Source: Calliopum simillimum
Taxonomy: Eukaryota > Arthropoda > Insecta > Diptera > Lauxaniidae
Assembly: GCA_951812925.1 (NCBI GenBank)
Contig: OX638372.1
Span: forward strand, 3,472,001-3,536,000
Direction of reading: 5' to 3'
Length of the DNA: 64,000 nucleotides
A model generated the notes under the pieces. That model saw nothing but the letters and a program-made list of their open reading frames with translations. It was not told the origin of the DNA and did not search any database. The position numbers and the translations under genes were made by a program. This document shows, piece by piece, positions 27,000-39,395 of this stretch (position 1 is its first letter; every line of letters begins with the position of its first letter).

Positions 27000-29920
27000 A
27001 CAATGAAAACTTTCAAATATTTTGTAGATTGGAAAACTTGCTACGAACGGTTTCAACCTTTACGTTAAAGCTAGAACCGTCAAATTTTGTCGCAAAATTC
27101 TGCTGATTGAGTAATATAATATAACAAGAAATCTGAAAAATCCTATTTTCGAGATTGGATAGTTTGCAATTGGCACGACGATATATTTCTTAAGAGTTAA
27201 CATTTCAAAACATTGCTGTGACAAGTGATAATAAAAATGAACTTTTCAAGGTACATCACTGATAAGGAATGAAATTCAAAAAAAAAAAATTCTTTTTACA
27301 ACACAACAAAGTCATTACAAAACGCATAAAAAGATAAGAAACCCTCATTTACACGAAATGAATATTCAAAATTTAAGAGAGAAGATACCAAGTACATTAC
27401 AAGGAGATACAATGCGACATCTCTCAGTGGCATTGTGCGCCATTCAAAAGTTGATAACACGTAAAAGGTGTAAACCCAAGCACAAAACGGCCAAAGATAC
27501 GGCGAAACTGCGGCTACACAAACATTTAATGGACAATGTAATGACTTTTGTTAATGTCCTGCAGGGACATAATTTCACATTATTATTTTTCATATTTTAT
27601 TTTATTTAAATTGAAGTTTAAAGTGCACCGGGTGGGCCATGGTGAAGCGGCCTCGAAATATTTGCCACAGCCTGCTGCTGACATTCTGAATTGTTTTAGC
27701 ACGTTGTAATTGAGCAAAACGGAAAAGGGCTTAGGTTGGGAATGAATTTTAGCCGGTATTTTCACACTTGTGCTGCCGACAACACTTGAGCGCGCTCATA
27801 TGAATTCATATTTTTGTGCTGTTTGGGTTGTTGAAGATATGAATGGTACTTGGAACAAACATTCGCATATACGCATACACACATACGTACATACACTAGC
27901 ACAATCTCAATTGCTCCACATACGGAATTTGTGTAAACGTTAGTAATTTAATTTAAATGAAATACTTTTGGTGAACCCTAAAAATGAGGTAATTATGGCC
28001 TCAGTGTTCGGTGACTTTATTTGCGTTTGTTATGCCTTATGAATCCTGGAAATGTTTGATGTCAATGTGGTGTGAAATTTAACGGATGTGTACGATTTTA
28101 ATATTTTGATAAATTTAATATCTTTCATGAGATTTCATTGTGGAAAAGTACAAATGAGCTTGGTTGCTTTTTATGAGGTGTCAAAATATTAAACTGTTCT
28201 AGAAAATTCCCAAATTTACTAGGTGATTTTGAATTACTGATTTCAAAAATGATCATAATCTCTAATAATTTCATTGAGTTTTTGAAATATTTTAAAAAAA
28301 ATGTCTTCAAAAATATGAAAAGGTTAAAAAAATTGATTTTTTGTTACCCTCAAAACCATTTCTTAAAAATATTTTTTACGAGAACCACAATTCGGAAGAT
28401 AAAATTTAATGGAACCATGCCGACAATAACATCGTAAAATTTCATATATATATGGTTCATTTGCCAAACGACACCTTTGGAGCCTGCTGTTAAATTATTG
28501 GACGGGACCCTCCCTCAATGTAAGCAAACTCAACTAATTTTAATTTTAGTTTATATTTCGATATAATTTTAAGAGCGATTGGTTTTATTAATTACCCTTC
28601 TTCGGGTGATCTGTTCAGCTAAAGCGTTAGCGATAGCATCAAGGTTCAAGTTTCGGGTTGCGGTATGTTTAGCGAAGAGAATAAATAGACATAAAATGAT
28701 TCTTAAGATTAGTAGATCATCTAGATCTTCCATAGAATGTAAATTTCTGATTTCCACTGACTTAAAGTGGATCAAAAATACAGAATTTCTCAGATAAACG
28801 TCGGCTCTTTTGCTCCAAAAATTATTTTTTGACCGAAGAATGGTTTCGTAGGATTCAAGACCAGCTCTTTTAAATGTTCTTATCTATTTCACCGAATCTG
28901 CTTTCGTTTTACAGATACAGATTTAATTTTTTCAAAGATGGAGCAAATGAACAAATACTACTCATGCAAAAGAATTAAAAGTTTTCTGCAAAAACTGCGA
29001 AATGGCAGCAAAGTTTTTAACGAAAGTTACTGTGATATGAATCTTTACAAGACTTCAGACTACCTTTTCAGTGGAATGAAAATATTTCTTAATTGGGACT
29101 ACAAATATGTACTTGTAAGAATAATGGTCATTATTATTATTTTTATACATTTCAGTCAAGAAACCTTTGTGCTTACGCCATATCGCAGTATATGATTTAT
29201 ATGATTTATGCAATAAGAAACAAGCTACGCAATAGATTTGATCATTCAATGAAATTGAATTTTATTTTAATCCCCATAAATAATTATATCCTAAGCATAA
29301 TTTATTAACCCAAGAATAAATCCCAAAAACCTTAGGGCATATCAAAACACCAGCAGATGAAAAACCTTGCGTAAACAACACAAATTTTGTGAAAAAAGTT
29401 TAAAGTCAACAAACAAATCAAAATCAAATGATAAAGTAACCCTCAAACTTCTTTTGACCAACCCCCATAACCAACACACATTTCACATTGTTGGCATTAA
29501 AAAAAAGGACACAATTTTGAAAAAAAAAACCGAATCAACAAATGAAAAATCGCATTTACTTGAAAAAAGAAATAGAAAATAAAAGAAATTTACACACAAA
29601 AAAAGTATAAGAGGGAAAAAATCTCTTACCATCATTTCAAGACGCTGCAAATTCTTTACGGTAAATCATTTCGACATTTTCCTGGCCATAACCACACCAT
29701 TTCACGATTTTGGCGTCGCTTACTTATTTACGCATTTTTAAGTTTAAAAAGAAAAAAAAATCTAAAGAAATCTGCGCCCCCACATAATTGCGGTTAATTA
29801 CAATATTATTTACCCTATGTTGCCTTATGCATTAACAGAAGAAGAAAAACCAATGCAGAATGCTTATTAGGGTGGCACAAAAGAAAAAGGAAGATGTTCA
29901 AATGTTCTGGGATAACAGGT
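27000..29920. other. 2.9 kb of non-coding DNA
   Basis: No gene recognised. A GC-richer patch at about 27620-27740 stands out from the AT-rich flanks but has no open frame with a known domain. Overlapping 68- to 72-codon frames at 28570-28800 show no recognisable motif. Confidence 0.4.
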
Positions 29921-29924
29921 GAAA

Positions 29925-30365
29925 TGTTTCTTTATTTTGCGATATTTTGAATGTTTTTCGATATTTATGGTCTTAGCAATATTTTAAATGGTTTTCGATT
30001 CTTTTAGATTTTTACCAATAATTCAGATGTTTTTCGATACATTTGGACTTTTACCAATTTCTCGATGTATTTCAATATTGTTCGATATTTTTGGGCTTTT
30101 ACCCGTATATATTATAGATTCTCTTTGATACACATAGACTTTGACCGATTTCGTCGATATTTTGGACCGATATTTTAGATGTTTTTTGATATTTTTCGGC
30201 TTTTACTGATTTCATTAATGTATTTAAATATTTTGCGATATTTTTGAAGCTTTACTCGTACATATTAGAGATTCTTTTCGATACTGTTGAACTTTCACCG
30301 AGTTCTCCGATGTATTTCAAAAAAATTTTGATGCATTTGAACTTTTACCGATATTTAAGATGAGA
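29925..30365 (+). repeat. Degenerate ~50-bp tandem repeat with ~155-bp higher order
   Basis: Phrases such as TTTTTCGATATTT, CTTTTACC(A/G)AT and GATGTATTTCAAT recur every 45-55 bp. A larger block (CGTA(T/C)ATATTA(T/G)AGATTCT) repeats at about 30105 and 30258, giving a higher-order period near 155 bp. Non-coding. Confidence 0.6.
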
Positions 30366-30369
30366 TAAT

Positions 30370-32108
30370 TTTGTGGAAATAAATAAAATAAACATATCGG
30401 ACCACCTTTTTAATTGCTTTCTTGCTTAAAAAACTAATTTTATTATTTTTTATTTATATTTTTATTTTTAGTGTAACAAGTAATATAAAGTAATTCGTTG
30501 TTGTTTTTTTGGAAATAACTCCGAATGAAAAATTTAACAAAAACCGAGCAACGCCGGGTAAATAAGCCAGTGTACCTTTATTTTAAATAAATTTAGTATT
30601 TTAGGGACAACATTTTAGGTGGGATACCACAATAGACAATGCATGAAAAAACTAATTCAGAGCATTTCCTTCTTAAGCTTTCATTTCCAAAGATTTGGTT
30701 GCAATTTCTTGAAGTTTTTCTTTAAACGAAACTAGCGAAATCTGCATATATTTCTTTCTGAAGATCCAAACATGCAATACAGTTGGTAGTCCTGAATATT
30801 CGGACATCTTTGTTTTTGTTTTTTTTTTTTTTTTTTCGTGCCACTCGTGAACACATCCCTCTATATATTTTTGGGACTTTTTTTCTTAATGTAAATTTTA
30901 AAAATTGATTATTAATGGATGCGCTTTCGTGGCGCTGCTGCTGATGGTTCTTTTTTTTTTTACTGATTATATAAAAAAGAAACTGAATTAATTATGGAAA
31001 TTGCTTTCACTGTGGTTTATTTACTTCAGCTTTTAAGGACTCGTGTCAGTTTTGATTTATTTTTTTTTTTTTTAAGCAAAACTGATTTTTATATTGTTGA
31101 AGTCGATTCTATTTTTTCTGCTTTTAACAGCACATAACAATTTATATTCATTAATTTCTAATGGAATAATTTTTTTAACCCTTCTGTTACTGCGCAAGCT
31201 TTTCACTTGGCATCAATGGCATTTTGCATTTATTACGAAATTTGTGCACCGGAAACAAGCGTTTGAGTTAATTTGTAAAAAGATTCCTTTTCCATTTTAT
31301 GATGTCCCAAAACAGGCATCATTTTTAATACTTTTGAATTTTTTCTTCATGCCAATTGAAGGTGAAATTAATCCCTTCTGAAACTCTTTCGGAAAGTGTA
31401 ATTATTGCAAGCTGTTCCTTGCTACATTTCTTTTTATGCCTTTTGGGAGCGATGCAATTTAAAAATGCAAATTAATTGTCGGACATAGTTGATCCCTTTT
31501 ATGGTATGCACAGCGTAAAATTATCTGTCAAGAGGGTTTTCGCGTCAATATGGAAGGTATTGCGGTAAATATTTGAATTGCCGTACAAAAAAAAAATACC
31601 GAGTTCTATATAAAAGTTCGAAAGTTTTAGACTTTCTTTTTAGTTTTCATTTAAAATTTTGCGTAAATTTTGAACTTAATTATAAAAAAGACAATTTTTT
31701 TTATCTATCGGACCAACTATTAGCTGTGGAAAGATGCTTATCAGGAAGAAAATATTGCGGAGTATATTTCCTAAAGTTTTTGGAGCATAACTGAGTACAT
31801 TTCATTCGGTTTTTAGGGTACATAATCCCTCGTACTCTAAAAAAGGAGCCAAAGAAATATTTTCAACCCCTTTAAGACTATTGAAAAACTTCTAATTCGA
31901 TTAATTATAAAAATTACCGCAATTTTACATACAAATGTATGTATATTCACATCCCAATCAGAAATTAAGTCTCTACGACTGATGTATCCGATTTCAGTAA
32001 TTTTTGACTATGTTATACCTATATATACACTGGATCCAGGTACAAAATTTTTCCAAATATAACGAGCTTTAAAAGGGCTTTAAAATTATGACTGACCGGC
32101 AGATACTT
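30370..32108. other. 1.7 kb of non-coding DNA
   Basis: Several long T runs (30818-30836, 30950-30961, 31060-31073) and no recognised gene. The 95-codon open frame at 31094-31381 has no identifiable domain. Confidence 0.4.
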
Positions 32109-32850
32109 ACACGGAAAGAATTTTGAGCTAAAAACAATCCCAAACCAATCAATTTTGGGTGTGATTTTCAGCTTGTCCATAATTTTCTTGATATCAAGTA
32201 ATAATGTGTTTGTTTATCAAAAAAATGAGTATGCCCATTTGAGCTCAATTCAATTCAATTTGGAATTGTTCGTCAAAAATTTATTAAACGCATTTGTGCT
32301 TAATTTCAGCCCTTTTGTACTTGTTTATAAAAAAAAAATTTTCTTAATAATTTCTTGTATATGAAAATATGAATATATATTAATATCATTCTATTTTCCA
32401 AAATCAATGTACCAAAATGTCCAAAGACACCTCAGTACATCATAACATCCCATTATGGGATGTCAGGAGTATTTACTCTATTACAAATACCCAATTCGAC
32501 TGTCGAGCAGGAATTATTTAAGCAGTAGATGACATAGTCATATTGAGAATTATAAACATACAGAATAAACACAAATGAAAATTTATTTTATGATAAACAA
32601 TCACAAAAGGGCTTGAATTAAGGAAAAAAATGGGCTTATTTATTTTTTTTGATAAACAAGTACAAAATGGCATGCATTGAGTACAATTGGTCTTAATTAT
32701 CAAATTTATATTATGCCCTAATTTGAGCTTGAATTGCGAACAAGTTGGGCGTATTTTGGGATGATTTTATGCTATATTGGGCTTAATTCTGAATATTTAA
32801 TTTAAGAACGATTTGAGCTAGATTTTAGAACATTTTTTTCTCTCCGTGTA
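32109..32850. mobile_element. 742-bp fold-back element with TACACGG(A/G)(A/G)AGAA ends
   Basis: The left end TACACGGAAAGAA is matched by TTTCTCTCCGTGTA at the right end. The centre is a perfect hairpin, CATCCCATTATGGGATG, near 32450. Two units of the type ATAAACAAGTACAAAA(G/T)GGC lie in each half in opposite orientation (minus-strand copies near 32210 and 32320, plus-strand copies near 32595 and 32655). No coding capacity. No clean target duplication was found. Confidence 0.6.
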
Positions 32851-34777
32851 CTACTTCGAATTCCATTATCCACCTTAAAAAAGTTAAAATTAAATAAACA
32901 AAGTAACCAAATTTATACTTCATTTAATGAGCTTTTTAACTGCATTTTTGAAAAAAGGTGGACCTTAATTTCTGAAAATTGATTCTAACAGAGTTGGTCC
33001 CTTTTAATTATTTAAATTTTTTTTCTAAAAATAGCTTATAGTGAATAGATCATTTTTGCCAAATTTCATAGTGGGTGTGGAAGTCGTTTAGGAGCTAGAC
33101 CAGATACAGTTTCAAATCGTACTGACGAATATGATTTTCAATGCGAGTTCGCAATATAAGTAATAGTATATGGAAATAATATGTTGCTTACCCTTAGGGA
33201 TGAATTAATAACGCCAATGTTGTACCCTTTATGTTAGTGAAAGAATTGAATTCGGACGTTGAAATTTATAGCATTTAAGTATTAGAGAATAAGGTATCTT
33301 TTCAACTAGGGATATGCACATCACTCCAAATATACATATAGATACATATGCATGTATTTATGTATATTCGTCAAAATAAATGTACAAATACAAATCAACA
33401 AATTGCTTGAAGCATCAACAACAAATCATTGGCAGTGGGCAACAGTTATCCTTAAATATCCATAAATGTGCGTAACGTTGATTTAACGAACGAACACAAC
33501 ACACAGGACAGCCAATGGACAGCAAAACATAAAACAATCGAAGGATAATGACAGAGATAGATTTGCCAATATCTGTCAGGTTTATGAACACAACAAAACA
33601 TAAAGTGGGCGAAAGAGGTGTGGCACAGGGATAAGCAAGTTACGCAATCATTACAAATATTTGTGTTGTTATTGTTGCTGTTGTTGTTGTCATTAGTATT
33701 GTACAACACATTTTATTACAACAACATTAATTGGATTGCTTCAATCATTTACAGATTGCAAAACGATTAAATCGAATAAACGAACGAAGGAATCTGAACA
33801 GAAGAAAGCTGGCGCGGTGGAAGTGAATGAAATGAAAAAAAAGAAAAAAAATAATGCGGGAACTTAATGAAAGCTACACCACGCTCATGTGTGAGAAAGC
33901 AGCCAGTGTTGTCTTCAAGACCTCAAACAGAAGCAATGCCAACAACAGCAACAAAAACAACAACAAAGCATCAAAACAATCGAGTTAATTTGGTGCCCGC
34001 TCAGAACCCTGAAGCGCTGATAAATTAAGTCATTAGTTAGCTACGGATTATCAAGTTTTCCTGAGGGGTTGGGGTGTTTGCATGGGAGGACGTCACATTG
34101 CGGAAAGCAGGGCAGTAGGCGTTCAGGCAAAGTGGAAAATAAATGGCAAAACGTTTGTTCTAAGATTAACCACGATTAGACTTTGGCAGCAAAAACATTT
34201 TGTTACAATAAAACTTAGCGACAATACTGTATGCTCAGAATGGGGGTTGGTTGGTTGGTGGATTTGCTCGAGGAAGCACCAATCTAGGATTCGCCAGAGA
34301 AAAACACTACAAATGTAGCAAATGTGAGAATAATCGCCCTGTATTAAAAGCTTAACTCAATTTGTTTTGTATTTAGTTAAAAAATCATGGCAGCCTCTTG
34401 CATATGGATTATAGGGTAAATTATACATTTTGACAAATTCAATAGCAAAAATGTTAAACTTGAATTGAAAAAAAAAATGCCAAAGCAAATTAAATCCTTC
34501 ATCCCCAAATGCACGCAAAACATTATTTCCATTTATAATTTCTAACACTGCAAGCTCGCATTGAAAACTACATGGCCTTTTTCAGAAAACTGATGAGTTT
34601 TCCAATTGGCTTAAATATGTCGAAAGTTCTTCGACTCAAATTGAAAGAGTAGTAGCCCAGGAAAATTTGGCGAAAAAAGAGCTGCTGTGCGAAATAATTC
34701 CAAGTGATTTTTTTCACTGGAATTATCTTTATTTATGCATGATAAATAAAATGCAAAAAGTCCATTGAAGTCCAATA
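32851..34777. other. 1.9 kb of non-coding DNA
   Basis: No exon recognised. CAA/TTG triplet tracts lie near 33660-33690 and 33935-33965, a common feature of fly regulatory and intronic DNA. Confidence 0.4.
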
Positions 34778-34959
34778 TGCACATTAGCCTGGTTTTAGTG
34801 TGGTATGAAAAAAAAATACAGCGATATTGATAGCTTGCACGGGCTTATTTTGTTAGGTTACTCAAAAAACTGATTCTAAAAAAATTTGGTCCCAATCGGA
34901 GGGGGGTAACATCTGCCCCATCGGGCCCAAAGAGGGGCACCTTTGCGAAAATTTCACGA

Positions 34960-35890
34960 AAATAATTCATAGCTCCCCCGGGGTGACCCCTAGAGGGGTA
35001 AAATGTATAACCAGATTACATTATTTTTTTCTTCCCAACATTTTCTTCAAGTGCACCTACCCCCTATCTATCACCCTTCGGGGGTCCCCTCTACAAAATC
35101 CACATTTTTGAAAATTCACTGTAACTGTTCCAGAATGACCCCAAGATAGATAAAATGTATTACCAGGTCCTATTATTTTTTTATCCCCAACATTTTAATG
35201 TGAGAAACCTACCCCCTATCTGTCCCCCTTTTGGGGTCCCCCTACAAAAAGCTCAAAAATTAAAAAATGTCTAAAAATTGGTAGTTCAAAGCTCTCACGG
35301 ACTGACCTCTAGAGTGGTGAAATGTATGACCAGGTTCTATTATTTTTTCCTCTCCAACATTTTCTCTTGACACACTTGCACCCTATCAGCCACCCTTTTA
35401 AGGGTCCCCCTTCAAAATCCAGATTTTTGAAAACTTGCTGCATTTGTCCCGGGACGCCCGCAATATAAGCTTAATATCCAATTAGGTCCTATTATTTTTT
35501 GTTTCCTTATATTTTTCGTTGACACACCTACCCCCTAAAAGCCACCTCTTTGGGCGCCCCCCTACAAAAACGCTAAAAAAACTAGGAAAAATATGGAAAA
35601 ATTATTCTTAGCTCCCCCGGAGTATTTCATAGAAGAGTAAAACGTAAAACCAGGTCCAATTATTTTTTCCGACATTTCCCCCAAGCCAATCTACCCCCTA
35701 TCCGTCACCCTTCTGGAGGTACCCCTACTAAGTCCACTTTTTTGAAAATTCGCTGTAACTATCCCGTGTTACCCCTAGATGGGACAAATGTATCACAAGA
35801 TCCTATTATTTTGTATCCCCAATATTTTCCCCTCACACACCTGCCTCCTATCTGCCACCCTTTTGGGGCTACCCCTATAAAAACACTTCA
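34960..35890 (+). repeat. Alternating A/B tandem repeat in the left fold-back arm (3 x ~316 bp)
   Basis: Two related subunits of about 150-168 bp alternate. Type A starts with AGCTCCCCCGG (34970, a diverged copy at 35290, 35610). Type B starts with GAAAATTC(A/G)CTGTAACT(G/A)T (about 35110, diverged at 35427, 35745). Each carries AAATGTAT-ACCAG-TCCTATTATTTTTT and TACCCCCTATC-CACCCTT. The A-to-A and B-to-B distances are 314-318 bp. The mirror set lies in the right arm at about 38350-39250. Confidence 0.75.
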
Positions 35891-36021
35891 GTATGGGAGT
35901 TCACTTATAAAGTGACACAGTTTAATTGTTACATATCATGCTCTGGCGCGGTTAAAAACATTATTTTCATTTCACTTACTTATGTTCATTTATTTCATAA
36001 GCCATCGAAAAATAATACGTA

Positions 36022-37669
36022 CAGTGAGTCACAGATGTATTTTGCATACAAAAAATATTCAAATATTCGAATTAATACTCAATTTTTAGCTATTTCATTC
36101 TTAGAAAAGTAATATTTTTTTTTATAAACTTTGAGTCAATGGACCGTTAGCTATGATACCATTTAATAAAAATATTAAAATAATGCGTTCTAATCACTTA
36201 AAAAGCAAAGAAATGATTTATTCATATTTTTTATAAGGTCACAAAAGTATTTTGCTTTTAAAAATATTTTACTTTGAGATTATTTATCAAGTAAAAGAGG
36301 CTTTACTAATAATAACCATGGTAGCCATTATTTGAGGAGACATCATCTAAACATCTTTGCGAGGACTCCATCCCTTTACGACATTTTCAGGTGGTGTTTT
36401 TTCTCACTTTTCTTGCAGTACTTGTTTGAGCACATTTTTTTGATAAAACATGGTATTTTCTGACCTTTCCACTAGATAAGGCCAAAAAATTTCTATTGGA
36501 TTCGAGGAAGGATATCGCGGTGGTGTTTTAATCCCTTTGGTGTTGTACATTGTTTTTTGAAAATTGTTTTTTGAAAATTAGAAGTCATCTTGTGGTAAGC
36601 CCCTTTTTTTAAGTACTGGGTGCAAATTTTTTTTCTAAAATGGGACTGATATTAATGTCTATCCATATTGCCACCGATAAGTTTAAGTTTACCCTTTACA
36701 TAAGCCAAGAACAGCCCACTACGCACCATCATGAAAATTGTTGCTTTTAAGTTATATAAGTTTAGGGTTGTATTTGCCTTATGCCAGACCATACGGCGTC
36801 TATCGATCCGATGGAAAGCAAATATTATATTATTGGATCCAATAGAAAGCAAAAATAATACTTTCGGATCCGATGAACGCCGCATGGTCTGGCATAAAGC
36901 AAATAAAACCCTTAACTTTTATAACTTAAAAGCAATAATTTTACATGATGGTGTGTCGTGGGCTGTTCTTGGCTTATGTAATGGGGAAACTTAAACTTAT
37001 CGGTGGCAATATGGATAAACATGAACATCAGTCCAATTTCACAAAAAAAAAATTGCACCCAGTACTTAAAAAATGGGTTTACCACTAGATGAGTTCTTAT
37101 TTTTAAAAGACAATGACCCTAAAAACACATCCTGGGACACTTCTGTACAACATCAAAGAGATTAAAACACCACCGCGATATTCTTTTTCGAATCCAATAG
37201 AATTTTTTGGTCTTATCTGGTGGAAAGGTCAAAAAATACCACATTTTATCAAAAAATGTGCTCAAACAAGTGCTGCAAGAAAAATGAGAAAAAACACCGA
37301 CCGAAAATGTCAAAAAGGGATAGGATCCTCGCAAAAATGTTAAGATGATGTCTTCACATATAATGGCTACCATGGTTATTATAAAAAAAGCCTCTTTTAC
37401 TTGATAAATAATCTCAAAGTTAAATTTTACTAAAAAGCAAAAAACTTTTGTGACCTTATAAAAAAGATGAATAAATCATTTCTTTGCTTTTTAAGTGATT
37501 AGAACTCATTATTTTAATTTTTTTATATATTGGTATCATAGCTAACGTTCCATTGACTCGAAGTTTATAAAAAAAATATTACTTTTATAAGAATGAAATG
37601 GCTTAAAATTGAGTATTAATTCGAATTTTTGAATATTTTTTGTATACAAAATACTTCTGTGACACACTG
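36022..37669. mobile_element. Palindromic Tc1-like element (inverted dimer) nested in the fold-back
   Basis: The ends CAGTG(A/T)GTCACAGA(T/A)GTATTTTG are inverted repeats, flanked by TA on both sides (36020-36021 and 37670-37671), the Tc1/mariner target signature. Two copies of the same 3' half of a Tc1-type transposase point outward from a central TATTGGATCCAATA (36831-36844). Legible motifs are RRMVWHKAN (36885 and its mirror), LKDNDPKNTS near 37110 and NPIEFFGL near 37195. Stops and frameshifts make both halves non-coding. Removing the element and one TA restores a continuous fold-back arm, so it inserted after the fold-back formed. Confidence 0.85.
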
Positions 37670-39395
37670 TAAATCAATTAAATTAAAAAAGAATTTAGAG
37701 TTAGATAAGCCTCTTTTGGTTGCTTGTTGTCTTAAAAATCACCTTGATTCCACCAGAGGCCTTCATTGTAGTCTTGAGCCATCTTTACGCCACATTCAGC
37801 CATGTCGTTTACAAAAGGCACTTAATTCTATTTTATAAAGCCCTCTATCAGCTTTTTTACGCTGCTGAGAATGATTACGGTAGAGTCAGCTGAAGTAGAA
37901 GGTCCTTCTTTATCATCTTTAACAGATGATGTGTCATTTTCTTATGCCTAAGTTCGGTAGACTTTTTCCTTCAGCTCACTCTACCGTAATTAGTTACAGC
38001 ATCGTAAAAAGCTGAAAGACTGCACCATAAAATGGAATTAAGTGCCTTTTGTCAACGACATGGCTGAAAGAGGCGTAAAGATGGCTCAAGACCACAATGA
38101 AGGCCTCTGGTGGAATCAAGGTGATTTTTAAGACTTGCTAATAGTCATCGCAAGTTATAAGAAAATATTGCCAACAAGCAATCAAAAGAGGCTTATCTTA
38201 CTCTAATTTCTTTTTTAATTTAATTGATTTACGTATTATTTTTCGATGGCTTATGAAATAAATGAACATAAGTGAAATGAAAAGAATGTTTTTAACCGCG
38301 CCAGAGCATGATATGTAACAATTAAACTGTGTCACTTTATAAGTGAACTCCCATATTGAAGTGTTTTTATAGGGGTAGCCCCAAAAGGGTGGCAGATAGG
38401 AGGCAAGTGTGTGAGGGGAAAATATTGGGGATAAAAAAATAATAGGATCTTGTGATACATTTGTCCCATCTAGGGGTCACCAGGGATAGTTACAGCGAAT
38501 TTTCAAAAAAGTGGACTTAGTGGGGGGATCTCCAGAAGGGTGATAGATAGGGGGTAGATTGGCTTGGGGGAAATGTCGGAAAAATAATTGGACCTGGTTT
38601 TACGTTTTACTCTTCTATGAAATACTCCGGGGGAGCTAAGAATTATTTTTCGATATTTTTCCTAATTTTTTTAGCGTTTTTGTAGGGGGGGCGCCCAAAG
38701 AGGTGGCTTTTAGGGGGTAGGTGTGTCAACGAAAAATATAAGGGAACAAAAAATAATAGGACCTAATTGGATATTAAGCTTATATTGCGGGCATCCCGCG
38801 ACAAATGCAGCAAATTTTAAAAAATCTGGATTTTGAAGGGGGGCCCTTAAAAGGGTGGCAGATAGGGTGCAAGTGTGTCAAGAGAAAATGTTGGAGAAGA
38901 AAAAATAATAGAACTTGGTCATACATTTCACCACTCTAGAGGTCACTCCGTGGGAGCTTTGAACTATTTTTAGAAATTTTTTGAATTTTTTGAGTTTTTT
39001 GTAGGGGGACCCCCAAAAGGGGGACAGATAGGGGTAGGTTTATCACATTAAAATGTTGGGGATAAAAAAATAATAGGACCTGGTAATACATTTTATCTAT
39101 CTTGGGGTCATTCTGGAACAGTTACAGGGGGACCCCCGAATAGGGGGTAGTTGTGCTTGGAAAAAATGTTGGAAAGAAAAAAATAATGTAACCTGGTCAT
39201 ACATTTCACCCCTCTAGGGGTCACCCCGAGGGAGTTATGAATTATTTTCGTGAAATTTTCGCAAAAGTGCCCCTCTTTGGGCCCGATTGGGCAAGTGTTA
39301 CCTCCCTCCGATTGGGACCAAACTTTGGTATAATCAGTTTATTGAGTAACCTATAAATATCGAAAAAACGCGCACTAAAACCAGGCTAATGCACA

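Larger units (their letters stand above)
34784..39389. mobile_element. Large fold-back element with tandemly repeated arms
   Basis: The ends TTAGCCTGGTTTTAGTG and CACTAAAACCAGGCTAA are exact inverted repeats, flanked by a 6-bp direct repeat TGCACA (34778-34783 and 39390-39395). The arms run inward for about 1.47 kb each and meet near 37915 (ACGGTAGAGT-CAGCTGAAG against CTTCAGCTCACTCTACCGT). The left arm is interrupted by the Tc1-like palindrome at 36022-37669; without it the element is about 2.95 kb. The outer ~900 bp of each arm is tandem repeat (separate entry). This architecture resembles FB/Galileo-type fold-back elements, which usually give 9- or 7-bp duplications, so the family is unassigned. 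No transposase is visible. Confidence 0.85.

Noticed and set aside
28569..28797. Overlapping open frames on both strands (68 and 72 codons)
   Set aside because: No domain, no splice or promoter context, and mutually overlapping; chance frames.
36652..37373. Several 76- to 87-codon frames as separate genes
   Set aside because: They mirror one another across the palindrome and are fragments of a dead Tc1-like transposase.
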